A stretch of 64,000 nucleotides of DNA, from NCBI RefSeq assembly GCF_016786255.1, contig NZ_JADMKT010000073.1, forward strand, positions 62,001-126,000, read 5' to 3'. This document shows positions 1 to 8,176 of this stretch, in pieces. Each line of letters starts with the position of its first letter. The first letter of the stretch is position 1. The DNA is from Robertkochia sediminum (GTDB lineage Bacteria; Bacteroidota; Bacteroidia; Flavobacteriales; Flavobacteriaceae). The notes below the pieces were generated by a model. It made no database searches, was not told where the DNA came from, and was given only the letters and a program-made list of their open reading frames with translations. Both the position numbers and the translations under genes were made by a program.

Positions 1-206
1 TTGAGTAGATTGAGGCCGCTGAGCATGGGCAGGTTGATGTCTAAAAACAACAGGTCTACCGGGTTTTCCCGGAGATATTCACCGGCCTTTACAGCACTGT
101 TAAAAGTTGCGGTGACCTCCAGAGCATCTATTTCAGCAATGTAGTTTCGAATCACATTAATGGCTAATGGCTCATCGTCGATAATAACACATTTTAATTT
201 CGTCAT
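1..206 (-). CDS. LytTR-type response regulator, N-terminal part (runs off the window)
   Basis: Only the first 68 codons are present. The translation begins MTKLKCVIIDDEPLAI and continues to LLFLDINLPMLSG. This is a receiver (REC) domain with the acidic pair (DDEP) and the phospho-acceptor Asp in FLDINLPM. The partner kinase just upstream on the minus strand is of the LytS type, so the missing C-terminal output domain is probably a LytTR DNA-binding domain; that is inference. The start ATG (206-204) overlaps the kinase stop TGA in an ATGA, a sign of translational coupling in a two-gene operon. Confidence 0.85.
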   Translation of the reverse strand, partial: MTKLKCVIIDDEPLAINVIRNYIAEIDALEVTATFNSAVKAGEYLRENPVDLLFLDINLPMLSGLNLL

Positions 207-1276
207 GCCGGTATTTTTAATGTTACGCTGTATTCCTTGTCTTTGATACAATTGTTTAATTCGTACGTTCCGGGAGTATAGCTTAGTTCGAGTCGTTTTT
301 TCACATTTTTCAATCCTATACCTTCGCTATTTCGTCCTGATGATCTGGACCTTTCAGGAGGCAGGGTGTTGGTGACCTTAAAGAGGAGCTCGTTTTTCGT
401 GATCTGAAAATTGATATGAATATCTGTTCTCTGAAGGTTTTTTGCCGCCCCGTGTTTAAAGCTGTTTTCTACAAAAGAAATGAGTAACATCGGGGGAATG
501 GTCTTGTTGTCGGGATCGCCCTCTACATTCATTTTAACCTGTACTTGGTCACCATAACGAAGCCTTTCCAGTTCCAGGTAATTGTGAATGCATTCTATTT
601 CCTGTTTAAGGGGCTGTTTGTGGTGTTTGGTCTGGTAGAGTAAATACCGCATCAGGTCTGAAAGCCTTAAGATCACCTCGGGAGCCTTGTCAGACTTTTC
701 CATGGTCAATGAGTAGATGTTGTTAAGGGTGTTGAAGAAAAAATGCGGTGAGATCTGAGACCTCAGAAAAAGCAGTTCTGTTTCCAACTGTTCTCTTTGC
801 AGTACCTTGGCCCGCTGATTCTCTTTAAGCCATTCGATGGTTACCTTGATGGCGGTGACAAAAGATAGCACGTAGATCTCTCCCATCGTAATGGTGATAA
901 GGTAATTCGGGGTGAGGGTGTCTGTATACTCCGGCCCTTCCGGCCAAACGTTCTTGCTGATGAGGTGGTAGGTGAGTTCGAATTTGAGGTACATCATGCC
1001 GATCACCATGCCGATCACTATCGCGAAGAAGGAAAAATACCTTTTCGATGGAATAAATCGGGGGATCAGGTAGTATATCGTGGTGTAGCAAATAAGGATG
1101 TGTATCGGAAATTCAAGCAGGTTGCCCTTGAGTGAAAAGAGGAAGTCGTCGTAATAGAATCCCCATCGGATTGTGTTGAATAAAAAGTAGATCACCCAAA
1201 AAATGATATGGTGCCAGTAGGAGATCCCGTACTTGAAGTAGCGGGTAAGAGGGGGGGTGGCTTTGAAAATATTCAT
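203..1276 (-). CDS. LytS/YehU-type sensor histidine kinase
   Basis: A 357-residue membrane kinase. The N-terminal 145 residues form about four hydrophobic segments (near 20-36, 52-72, 80-100, 125-148). A short coiled linker leads to the His_kinase (PF06580) H-box SQISPHFFFNTLNNI with the phospho-accepting His at about 178. The ATPase part has the N-box (FVENSFKHG) and a glycine-rich box (GIGLKNVKKRL). Family members sense membrane or extracellular cues and phosphorylate LytTR regulators. The next gene on this strand encodes such a receiver, with 4 bp overlap. The signal sensed cannot be told from sequence, and there is no evidence that this pair controls the glycan locus next to it. Confidence 0.92.
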   Translation of the reverse strand: MNIFKATPPLTRYFKYGISYWHHIIFWVIYFLFNTIRWGFYYDDFLFSLKGNLLEFPIHILICYTTIYYLIPRFIPSKRYFSFFAIVIGMVIGMMYLKFELTYHLISKNVWPEGPEYTDTLTPNYLITITMGEIYVLSFVTAIKVTIEWLKENQRAKVLQREQLETELLFLRSQISPHFFFNTLNNIYSLTMEKSDKAPEVILRLSDLMRYLLYQTKHHKQPLKQEIECIHNYLELERLRYGDQVQVKMNVEGDPDNKTIPPMLLISFVENSFKHGAAKNLQRTDIHINFQITKNELLFKVTNTLPPERSRSSGRNSEGIGLKNVKKRLELSYTPGTYELNNCIKDKEYSVTLKIPA

Positions 1277-1330
1277 AGTTGATCTGGGGTAGCCGACTTT
1301 ACTAAACTCCCGGTGTTTAGCTTTTCAGAA

Positions 1331-1350
1331 TCGTTGTTGGTCTAAATAAT
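1331..1350 (+). promoter_or_regulatory. Operator-like motif, site 1 of 3
   Basis: TCGTTGTTGGTCTAAATAAT lies 57 bp upstream of the CBM9-like gene. It matches sites at 4922-4940 and 10011-10030 over a shared core TYGTTRTTRGTCKA. The core is a partial inverted repeat centred on GTC, as expected for a dimeric repressor or activator site. Function is inferred from recurrence upstream of three units of one glycan locus. Confidence 0.45.
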
Positions 1351-1406
1351 GGTTATTGTGATTCTAAAAATATAAATATTTATGACAATCAGACAAAATT
1401 AATTTC

Positions 1407-2549
1407 ATGAGTATCCATAAGTCGGGAGGATTGTTAAGTAGCCCAAATTTAAGGTCTTTGTCTCATGTTAATGGAGCTTTAGGAACCTCTGCCCTCGCGA
1501 GTTTGGTATCGCTACTGCTGCTATTGGTCCCAGGATCTAAAGGCTTTGCCCAGCGACGGGAACTGGTGGTTCCTCAAACCTATGAGGCGTTTTTTGCAGA
1601 TAGTGAGATCGTTATCGATGGAAAGGGCGATGAGCAGGGATGGGAAAAAACGCCGTTTTCCGATAAGTTCATAGATATTGAAGGGGAGATCACGCCGCAA
1701 TTCGAAACGCGAATGAAAATGCTTTGGGATGAGCACTACCTGTACTTTTATGCCGAAATGGAGGAGCCTCACGTATGGGGTACGCTGAAGCAACGAGATA
1801 CCGTGATCTTTTATAACAACGACTTTGAGATCTTTATCGATCCGGATGGGGACACGCACGAATATTACGAGTTTGAAATGAATGCCCTCAATACCGTTTG
1901 GGATCTGCTGCTGGTAAAACCCTACCGAAACGGGGGTAGCGTTCTCGATCATTGGAATATTAACGGACTAAAAACCGCAGTGCATATAGACGGGTCGCTT
2001 AACGATGCTTCTGATGAAGACCGGGGGTGGAGCGTAGAGATCGCCATGCCCTGGGATGTGCTCTCGGAAGCTTCCCACATGCCGGTGCCTCCTGAAGGGA
2101 AGTTCTGGAGGGTGAATTTTTCGCGGGTCAACTGGGATCATGATCTGAAAGATGGGAGGTATTCCCGTAAGAAGGATGAAGATGGAAATTTTGCTCCGGA
2201 GTACAACTGGGTGTGGTCTGCCCAGCAGGTTGTAAATATGCATGAGCCTGAACGCTGGGGTTATGTTTATTTTAAGCCTCAGGGGGAAGTGTCGACCTTC
2301 GAGATCCCGGAGGCAGAGGTTGTAAAATGGCGGTTGTATGCCATTTACAGGGAGTTGATCAGGGATAATGGAAGCCTTACTGAACAAATCAGGCAAGGAA
2401 AAAGTAAGCTCCCTGCGCTATGGGTTGATGGCAGTGAGGTGGCAGTTGCCATAGAATTTCACCATGGTGGCTGGAACCTTGTGGCTACAGATCCCTCGGG
2501 ACAAGGGGTGCACATGATTCAGAACGATGGAAAATATAGATTTAAATAA
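1407..2549 (+). CDS. Secreted CBM9-like carbohydrate-binding protein
   Basis: A 380-residue protein with a long N-terminal region ending in a hydrophobic signal segment (LASLVSLLLLLVPGSKGFA, cleavage likely before QRRE). The body opens with VIDGKGDEQGWEKTPFSDKF, the hallmark start of CBM9-like beta-sandwich domains, followed by KMLWDEHYLYFYAEMEEPHVW and DGDTHEYYEFEMNALNTVWD. Such stand-alone domains occur beside glycan-degrading enzymes in Bacteroidota and probably bind sugar ends at the cell surface. It is followed after 13 nt by a lipoprotein glycosidase-like gene and then a glycosylasparaginase, suggesting one operon for glycoprotein glycans. Ligand unknown. Confidence 0.85.
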   Translation: MSIHKSGGLLSSPNLRSLSHVNGALGTSALASLVSLLLLLVPGSKGFAQRRELVVPQTYEAFFADSEIVIDGKGDEQGWEKTPFSDKFIDIEGEITPQFETRMKMLWDEHYLYFYAEMEEPHVWGTLKQRDTVIFYNNDFEIFIDPDGDTHEYYEFEMNALNTVWDLLLVKPYRNGGSVLDHWNINGLKTAVHIDGSLNDASDEDRGWSVEIAMPWDVLSEASHMPVPPEGKFWRVNFSRVNWDHDLKDGRYSRKKDEDGNFAPEYNWVWSAQQVVNMHEPERWGYVYFKPQGEVSTFEIPEAEVVKWRLYAIYRELIRDNGSLTEQIRQGKSKLPALWVDGSEVAVAIEFHHGGWNLVATDPSGQGVHMIQNDGKYRFK

Positions 2550-2562
2550 CCAGATCGTGAAT

Positions 2563-3666
2563 ATGTTTAAAAAAATATGCTTGCTCATAGTTGTTGTAGG
2601 AATGTTTAGCTGTAACCAAGTGCCAAATACTGAAAAAACGGAGGCTGAAGTTGCTCCGGAACCTTTTAAATACTGGGCCTGGATGGGTAGTAGTGCCGAT
2701 CGTGCAGATTCCCTCTATATTGATCAGTTCGAGCAATTAAAAGCCGGAGGTATTGATGCTGTACTGATCAATACGAATACAGATACCACCTTATTGTCGA
2801 GGCTAACCCCCATGGCTCTTGATGCAGGACTGGAGGTGCATGCATGGATCATGGCTATGAACCGTCCGGGGGATACGGTAGCCTTGAAACACCCTGAATG
2901 GTATGCGGTAAGCCGGGAGGGGAAGTCGTGTTTTGATACCCGCCCTTATGTAGATTATTACCAGTGGATGTGTCCTACCCGGGCCGAATCCAGAGAGCAT
3001 GTGCTATCCCTGACCGAAGATCTGGCCAAGGTTGATGGGATAACCAGTGTACACCTGGATTATATCAGGTATTCTGATATTTTTCTTCCCATTGGATTGT
3101 TGCCAAAATACGACCTGGTACAGGAGGAGGAACTTCCCGAATTTGATTTTTGCTATTGTGAGGTTTGTGTCTCTGCCTTTGAGAAGGAACATCATAAGAG
3201 TCCGCTGGTGCTCAAGGATCCTGCCCTGGACCTCGAGTGGAAGCAATTTCGCTTAAATCGCATCAAGAGTGTGGTAGATGAAGCCTATGAGCGGGTTCAT
3301 GCCCAGGGAAAAATACTCACGGCAGCCGTTTTTCCTTATCCGGAAATGGCAGACCATATGGTGCGCCAACGATGGGATAAGTGGAAGATCGATGCTGTAC
3401 TCCCTATGGTCTATCACAATTTTTACAATGAAGAGATCGACTGGATAGGCTATGCGACCGGTCAGGGAGTAAAAGACCTCGAGACGAAGAACACCCAATT
3501 GCATACCGGACTTTTTATTCCTTCACTTTCGCCTGAAGAATTGCGTATGGCTGTTCTTGAAGCGAAAGATCACGGTGCAAAAGGGGTGGCCCTGTTTGAT
3601 GCAGGAGCCCTTAAGCCTGCGCATCTCGAAGTGATCAGCGAACTCAAAAGATCCGAACAGGAATAA
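2563..3666 (+). CDS. Putative TIM-barrel glycoside hydrolase lipoprotein
   Basis: About 367 residues from ATG 2563. An in-frame ATG at 2527 exists but would overlap the preceding gene, while the later start gives a clean lipoprotein signal (MFKKICLLIVVVGMFSC, lipid on Cys19). The mature part resembles the GHL10/COG1649 TIM-barrel group: AGGIDAVLINTNTDTTLL, a strand with GLEVHAWIMAMN, and the group hallmark GITSVHLDYIRYSD, whose Asp is a likely active-site residue. A CYCEVCVSAF Cys cluster sits mid-protein. Between a CBM9-like protein and glycosylasparaginase it probably cuts glycan chains in the periplasm or at the surface. Exact GH family and substrate are not resolved. Confidence 0.7.
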   Translation: MFKKICLLIVVVGMFSCNQVPNTEKTEAEVAPEPFKYWAWMGSSADRADSLYIDQFEQLKAGGIDAVLINTNTDTTLLSRLTPMALDAGLEVHAWIMAMNRPGDTVALKHPEWYAVSREGKSCFDTRPYVDYYQWMCPTRAESREHVLSLTEDLAKVDGITSVHLDYIRYSDIFLPIGLLPKYDLVQEEELPEFDFCYCEVCVSAFEKEHHKSPLVLKDPALDLEWKQFRLNRIKSVVDEAYERVHAQGKILTAAVFPYPEMADHMVRQRWDKWKIDAVLPMVYHNFYNEEIDWIGYATGQGVKDLETKNTQLHTGLFIPSLSPEELRMAVLEAKDHGAKGVALFDAGALKPAHLEVISELKRSEQE

Positions 3667-3686
3667 TAAAAACAGCATATAGATCC

Positions 3687-4697
3687 ATGAAGCGAAGAGA
3701 ATTTATACAAAACGCTGCCCTTAGCACCCTTGCTGTGGGTACATTGCAAGCCTGTAATACCGCCATTCCGGAACAGACCAAGGATGTTCCCCCAATACCT
3801 GAAGCAGATGGAAACCGATCGCCCCTGGTGATCTCCACCTGGAATCACGGTCTTCCTGCGAATACTGCGGCCTGGGATATACTCCGGGCCGGCGGTCAGG
3901 CATTAGATGCTGTAGAGGCCGGAGTGAGAACTGCCGAAGCAAACCCTGAGGTGAGCAGCGTAGGCTATGGAGGGTGGCCCGACCGTGAGGGGCAGGTTAC
4001 CCTTGACGCCTGTATCATGGATCATAAAAGCAATGCAGGGGCAGTTGCTTTTTTACAGCATATCAAGCACCCGATCTCCGTAGCCAGAAAGGTCATGGAA
4101 GAAACACCCCATGTGATGCTGGTGGGAGAAGGGGCATTGCAATTTGCCCTGGATCAGGGATTCAGGAAAGAAGAGTTGCTTACAGAGAAGGCGCTTGAAG
4201 CCTATCGCAATTGGCGTGAAAAGTCCCAGTACAAACCTGTGATCAATATCGAAAATCACGACACCATAAGCATGCTGGCTCTGGATGTTCGCAATAACAT
4301 TGCCGGTGCGTGTACCACCAGCGGAGCAGCATGGAAAATGCATGGACGCGTGGGCGATTCGCCTCTTATCGGTTCAGGTCTGTTCCTCGACAATGAGGTG
4401 GGGGGTGCTGCCGCAACCGGTCTGGGGGAGGCTATTATTAAAACTGCCGGAAGTGCTATGGTCGTAGAGCTCATGCGTAATGGCGCCAGTCCGGAAGAAG
4501 CCTGTAAGGAGGTGGTTGATCGTATCGAAAGGATCTATCGCAATTCACCGGACAGAGAATACCTTCAGGTAGGTTTTATCGCTCTTAATAAAGCGGGAGG
4601 CTATGGATCGTATTGCCTGAGACCCGGATTTAATTACGCCGTGCAACACGGCGAAATGGAGAGCACCCTTATTGATGCCACGTATAAAATAAGCTAG
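3687..4697 (+). CDS. N4-(beta-N-acetylglucosaminyl)-L-asparaginase (glycosylasparaginase)
   Basis: An Ntn-hydrolase of 336 residues that cleaves the GlcNAc-Asn bond of N-linked glycans. The key evidence is ENHDTISMLALDVRNNIAG: the D-T bond (Thr193) is where the precursor self-cleaves to give alpha and beta chains, with Thr193 as nucleophile. GRVGDSPLIGSG and GGAAATGLGE are the substrate-binding loops. The N-terminus (KRREFIQNAALSTLAVGTLQAC) combines a Tat-like RR motif with a lipobox-like Cys, as in the Elizabethkingia enzyme, which is exported folded. It sits 20 nt after the glycosidase-like gene. EC 3.5.1.26. Confidence 0.93.
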   Translation: MKRREFIQNAALSTLAVGTLQACNTAIPEQTKDVPPIPEADGNRSPLVISTWNHGLPANTAAWDILRAGGQALDAVEAGVRTAEANPEVSSVGYGGWPDREGQVTLDACIMDHKSNAGAVAFLQHIKHPISVARKVMEETPHVMLVGEGALQFALDQGFRKEELLTEKALEAYRNWREKSQYKPVINIENHDTISMLALDVRNNIAGACTTSGAAWKMHGRVGDSPLIGSGLFLDNEVGGAAATGLGEAIIKTAGSAMVVELMRNGASPEEACKEVVDRIERIYRNSPDREYLQVGFIALNKAGGYGSYCLRPGFNYAVQHGEMESTLIDATYKIS

Positions 4698-4852
4698 CGC
4701 ACTGTAGCCGTCAGGGTGTATTGATGTGTATGTAATTGCTGTTCGACCGGAGGCGTGCCAAAAAGCGTGCGGCTCAGGGCGTGTTCCGGCGGCTTTTCAC
4801 GATGGCTTATTCTTAGTTTTCCACTGTTCTTTTTAAGAATCATCAAATAAAT

Positions 4853-4876
4853 AGAGGCCTGACGGGCCTTTATTTT
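4853..4876 (+). terminator. Weak terminator-like hairpin after glycosylasparaginase
   Basis: AGGCC (4855-4859), a 5-nt loop, GGCCT (4865-4869), then TTATTTT. Five base pairs with a T-rich tail; plausible end of the 1407-4697 transcript. Confidence 0.45.
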
Positions 4877-4921
4877 GCAATTCTGCAATATTGGAATTTA
4901 CCGTTGTTCAGAACTTTAGCG

Positions 4922-4940
4922 TTGTTATTGGTCGAAAATT
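4922..4940 (+). promoter_or_regulatory. Operator-like motif, site 2 of 3
   Basis: TTGTTATTGGTCGAAAATT, 87 bp before the susC start. It matches 10011-10030 closely and 1331-1350 more loosely (core TYGTTRTTRGTCKA). Confidence 0.5.
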
Positions 4941-5026
4941 CTGAATCTTTCGTAGGTAAATAGATACATTTATAGAAATGTGTGAACCAACTTTTAAACA
5001 TCCCAACTTTAATTAAAATCAATTTT

Positions 5027-8000
5027 ATGTCAAGAACTTTTCAAAGCTTTTTGTTTTGCGCAGTGCTGTTGTTAACACAATGGGTGCAGGCGCAATCGCA
5101 GACAGTTTCCGGAACAGTTACAGACGCCGTGAATGGAATTCCGTTAACGGGTGTTAGTGTGGCTGTAAAGGGAACCACTGTGGGAACAACCACCGACTTT
5201 GATGGTAATTATTCCATTACTGTTGACGGTGAGTCTGTTCTGGTTTTCTCGTTTATCGGTTTTTCTACCAGAGAGATCAGTGTAGAAGGTCGTAGTGTGA
5301 TCGATCTGGAAATGCTGGAAGATCTCGAACAACTTGATGAGGTAGTGGTAACTGCCTTAGGTGTTTCCAGGGAGAAAAAGGCGCTGGGTTATGCCGTGTC
5401 AGAATTGAGTAGTGAAGACCTCAATACGGCCAAGGAGCCCAACGTGGTGAATTCACTTTCCGGTAAGGTTGCCGGGGTGGTGATCACCCAGTCTACTTCC
5501 GGGCCTGCCGGAGGTGCCCGTGTAGTGATCAGGGGTAATAATTCGATCACTGGGAACAACCAGCCATTGTATGTTGTAGATGGTATTCCGATCGATAACT
5601 CCGGATTTGGATCGGCAGCAGGTGCGAATACTTCAGAATTCTCCCGTTCCGATTACGGTACCGGTATTTCTGATATTAACCCTGAGGATATCGAATCGAT
5701 GACCGTTCTTAAAGGTCCTAACGCAGCGGCACTTTACGGGTCGCGAGCGAGTAACGGGGTGATCCTGATCACCACCAAAAAAGGAACTTCGGGAAGAGGC
5801 CTGGGAGTTACCATTAGCTCATCGGCTACAGTTGATACGCCATTGCTTTTGCCGGAGTATCAAAACAAATACGGTCGTGGTAGCCAGGGGAACTTTCCGC
5901 AGATCCCGGCCGGTGGTACTTTTGAAGAGCAGGTGAACGCCGTTAAGAGCAACAGCTCATGGGGTCCTGCCTTTGATGGGTCTGATCAATTTTACTACAC
6001 CGGGGATACACGTCCTTATGTGGCGCAACCCGATAATGTAAAGGATTTCTTCAGAACGGGAACCACCTTTATCAATGCGCTCACCCTTACAGGAGGTGAC
6101 GATAAGTCGAATGTGCTTTTCTCCTACACGAATACAGAGGCGAATGCCATTCTTCCGAATTCAGATGTGGAGAGACACAACTTCAACCTTCGTGGATTCT
6201 CTAAGCTAACCAATAAGTTAACGCTGGACGCCAAGGTGACCTATTTCGAGCAATATGCGCAGAACAGGGCAACCCAGGGTACCGAGGGGGTGTTGGCCTA
6301 TGTGTATACCATGCCAAGAAATGTGGCGCTTAACGACGTGAAGAGATATCAGGATATTGATAATCCTGTTAATCCGGATTCACCCTATAACGTGATCTCC
6401 TGGGGAACGGCAGGTAACCCTTACTGGATCCTCGAGAACGATATTAATGAAGACACCAGGAAGCGTATTACCGGATTTGCAAAGGTAGATTATCAGTTTA
6501 CAGATTGGCTGTCTGCTTTTGCCCGTGTCGGTACCGATATGGTGAGCCAGGATATCTTTACTGCGAATCAATACGGACATCACTTTAACCAGGAGGGGGC
6601 ATTATTCATTAATGAGAATACCGTTGGAGAGACCAATGCCGACTTCCTGATCACTGCTAATAAGAATATCACCGAAAAGCTTAATGTAAATGCCAGTTTC
6701 GGGGGTAACCACTCTTACAGGACGTATAAGGCGATCGGGATCAACGGACGCGGATTTAAGATCCCGACCAGGATCACGGTTTCTAACCTTCAGGATCCTA
6801 TGCAGTCGTATGTGCCTTTGCAGGAAAAGAAGGTGAACTCACTTTATGGGGCGGCATCTTTTGCCTACGATAATTTCCTTTATCTCGACCTTACAGGAAG
6901 AAACGACTGGTCGTCTGCCTTATCAGAAGATAACAGGTCGTATTTCTATCCTTCTGCGAGTTTCAGTTTTATACCAACTTCAGCATTTGACTTTAGCGGC
7001 TCGCCGTTCGACTTTATGAAGTTCAGAGCGAGTTGGGCCCAGGTGGGTAACGATACCGGGGTGTACCAGTTAAATGAGACCTACAGTCTTGCAGCGAACG
7101 GATATCTCGGACTCACCCAGATCTCCAGGCCTTCTGTTAGGGCTAATGAGAATTTGAGACCGGAGGAGGTAACTTCAATAGAATTCGGGGTAGAGTTTAG
7201 CATGTTCTCGAACAGGCTCTTCCTTGATGCTTCATACTATAGCATTTCTTCTAAAGACCTGATCTTTGACGTTCCTGTTCCGCAATCTACCGGGTATAGT
7301 GCTTTCCGTGAAAATGTGGGAGAACTTACCAACAAAGGTTTTGAATTGCTGGTTGGAGGTACGCCAATTCAGAGTGATAACTTCACCTGGGAGATCTCTG
7401 CCAATATCGCAAAGAACGAGAACGAGCTGGTATCGCTTATTGACGACCTTGACAATTTCTCTTTCACCGGGAATAATGCCGGAACTGTTAAAGTACAGGC
7501 TACCGTAGGTGGCGGATTCGGAGAGATCTGGGGAACAGACTTCAAGAGAGTGGAGTCCGGGCCTAATGCCGGGGCTTTGCTGCTCGATAATGTGGGACGT
7601 CCGCAACGCTCTGATGAGCTCGTGAACCTGGGGAACTATCAGCCTGATATGATCGGAGGGGTAACCAACTCCTTTACGCATAAGAACTGGGGACTTCGTT
7701 TCCTTATCGACTATCGTATCGGAGGAGAAGTGTACTCAGGAACCGATGCATCTCTTGATGCCTCAGGGGTGTCAGAGAGAACGCTTAAGTATCGTGAAGA
7801 GGGTGTGGTACTCGAAGGATTTATCGATGACGGTGCTGGTAATATTACGCCAAACACCTCTTCTATCACAGCTCAGCAATATTGGGGAGCCGTTAGTGGT
7901 ATTGCTTCCAATTACGTATACGATCAAACCAATGTTCGTTTACGCGAGGTGGCACTAACCTATAATTTTCCTTCGAATATGCTGAAAGAGACCTTCTTAA

Positions 8001-8170
8001 CAGGTGCGTCCCTTAGTCTTACTGGAAGAAACTTATTATTTTTATACAAGAAGATGGATAACTTCGATCCGGAGTCCAGCTTCTCGACCAGTAACTTCGC
8101 TCAGGGAGTTCTTTATAACAACCTGCCTACAACCCGCAGTGTTGGTATGAATCTTAATCTTAAATTTTAA
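5027..8170 (+). CDS. SusC-like TonB-dependent outer-membrane receptor
   Basis: A 1047-residue receptor from ATG 5027, chosen because it starts a normal signal peptide (MSRTFQSFLFCAVLLLTQWVQAQ) after an AT-rich leader; a GTG at 4982 would add 15 unlikely residues. Order of domains: signal, CarboxypepD_reg-like N-terminal domain (VSGTVTDAVNGIPLTGVSV), the SusC hallmark box (LDEVVVTALGVSREKKALGY), plug (PLYVVDGIPIDNSGF; GSRASNGVILITTKKG), then a 22-strand-type barrel ending in aromatic F (NLNLKF). With the SusD protein 6 nt downstream it forms an energy-dependent glycan importer. Context with glycosylasparaginase and GlcNAc-type enzymes suggests amino-sugar-containing oligosaccharides; that is inference. 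Confidence 0.96.
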   Translation: MSRTFQSFLFCAVLLLTQWVQAQSQTVSGTVTDAVNGIPLTGVSVAVKGTTVGTTTDFDGNYSITVDGESVLVFSFIGFSTREISVEGRSVIDLEMLEDLEQLDEVVVTALGVSREKKALGYAVSELSSEDLNTAKEPNVVNSLSGKVAGVVITQSTSGPAGGARVVIRGNNSITGNNQPLYVVDGIPIDNSGFGSAAGANTSEFSRSDYGTGISDINPEDIESMTVLKGPNAAALYGSRASNGVILITTKKGTSGRGLGVTISSSATVDTPLLLPEYQNKYGRGSQGNFPQIPAGGTFEEQVNAVKSNSSWGPAFDGSDQFYYTGDTRPYVAQPDNVKDFFRTGTTFINALTLTGGDDKSNVLFSYTNTEANAILPNSDVERHNFNLRGFSKLTNKLTLDAKVTYFEQYAQNRATQGTEGVLAYVYTMPRNVALNDVKRYQDIDNPVNPDSPYNVISWGTAGNPYWILENDINEDTRKRITGFAKVDYQFTDWLSAFARVGTDMVSQDIFTANQYGHHFNQEGALFINENTVGETNADFLITANKNITEKLNVNASFGGNHSYRTYKAIGINGRGFKIPTRITVSNLQDPMQSYVPLQEKKVNSLYGAASFAYDNFLYLDLTGRNDWSSALSEDNRSYFYPSASFSFIPTSAFDFSGSPFDFMKFRASWAQVGNDTGVYQLNETYSLAANGYLGLTQISRPSVRANENLRPEEVTSIEFGVEFSMFSNRLFLDASYYSISSKDLIFDVPVPQSTGYSAFRENVGELTNKGFELLVGGTPIQSDNFTWEISANIAKNENELVSLIDDLDNFSFTGNNAGTVKVQATVGGGFGEIWGTDFKRVESGPNAGALLLDNVGRPQRSDELVNLGNYQPDMIGGVTNSFTHKNWGLRFLIDYRIGGEVYSGTDASLDASGVSERTLKYREEGVVLEGFIDDGAGNITPNTSSITAQQYWGAVSGIASNYVYDQTNVRLREVALTYNFPSNMLKETFLTGASLSLTGRNLLFLYKKMDNFDPESSFSTSNFAQGVLYNNLPTTRSVGMNLNLKF

Positions 8171-8176
8171 GCAGGT

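Larger units (their letters stand above)
4698..5026. other. Non-coding region between glycosylasparaginase and susC
   Basis: A 329-bp stretch. It holds a GC-rich segment (about 4750-4795), a weak terminator-like hairpin (4853-4876) and the second operator-like site (4922-4940). A minus-strand ORF across 4694-4888 has no family resemblance. The last 45 bp are AT-rich, as usual before Bacteroidota starts. I found no good TAnnTTTG promoter; TACATTTA at 4965-4972 is the nearest. Confidence 0.6.

Noticed and set aside
1-1276. LytS/LytTR pair as regulator of the neighbouring glycan locus
   Set aside because: Transcribed away from it with no binding-site evidence; LytTR pairs control many unrelated genes.
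4694-4888. 64-codon minus-strand frame downstream of glycosylasparaginase
   Set aside because: No resemblance to known proteins, spans the likely terminator and GC-rich gap.
4965-4972. TACATTTA upstream of susC as a promoter -7 element
   Set aside because: Last base mismatches TAnnTTTG and there is no TTTG at the -33 distance.
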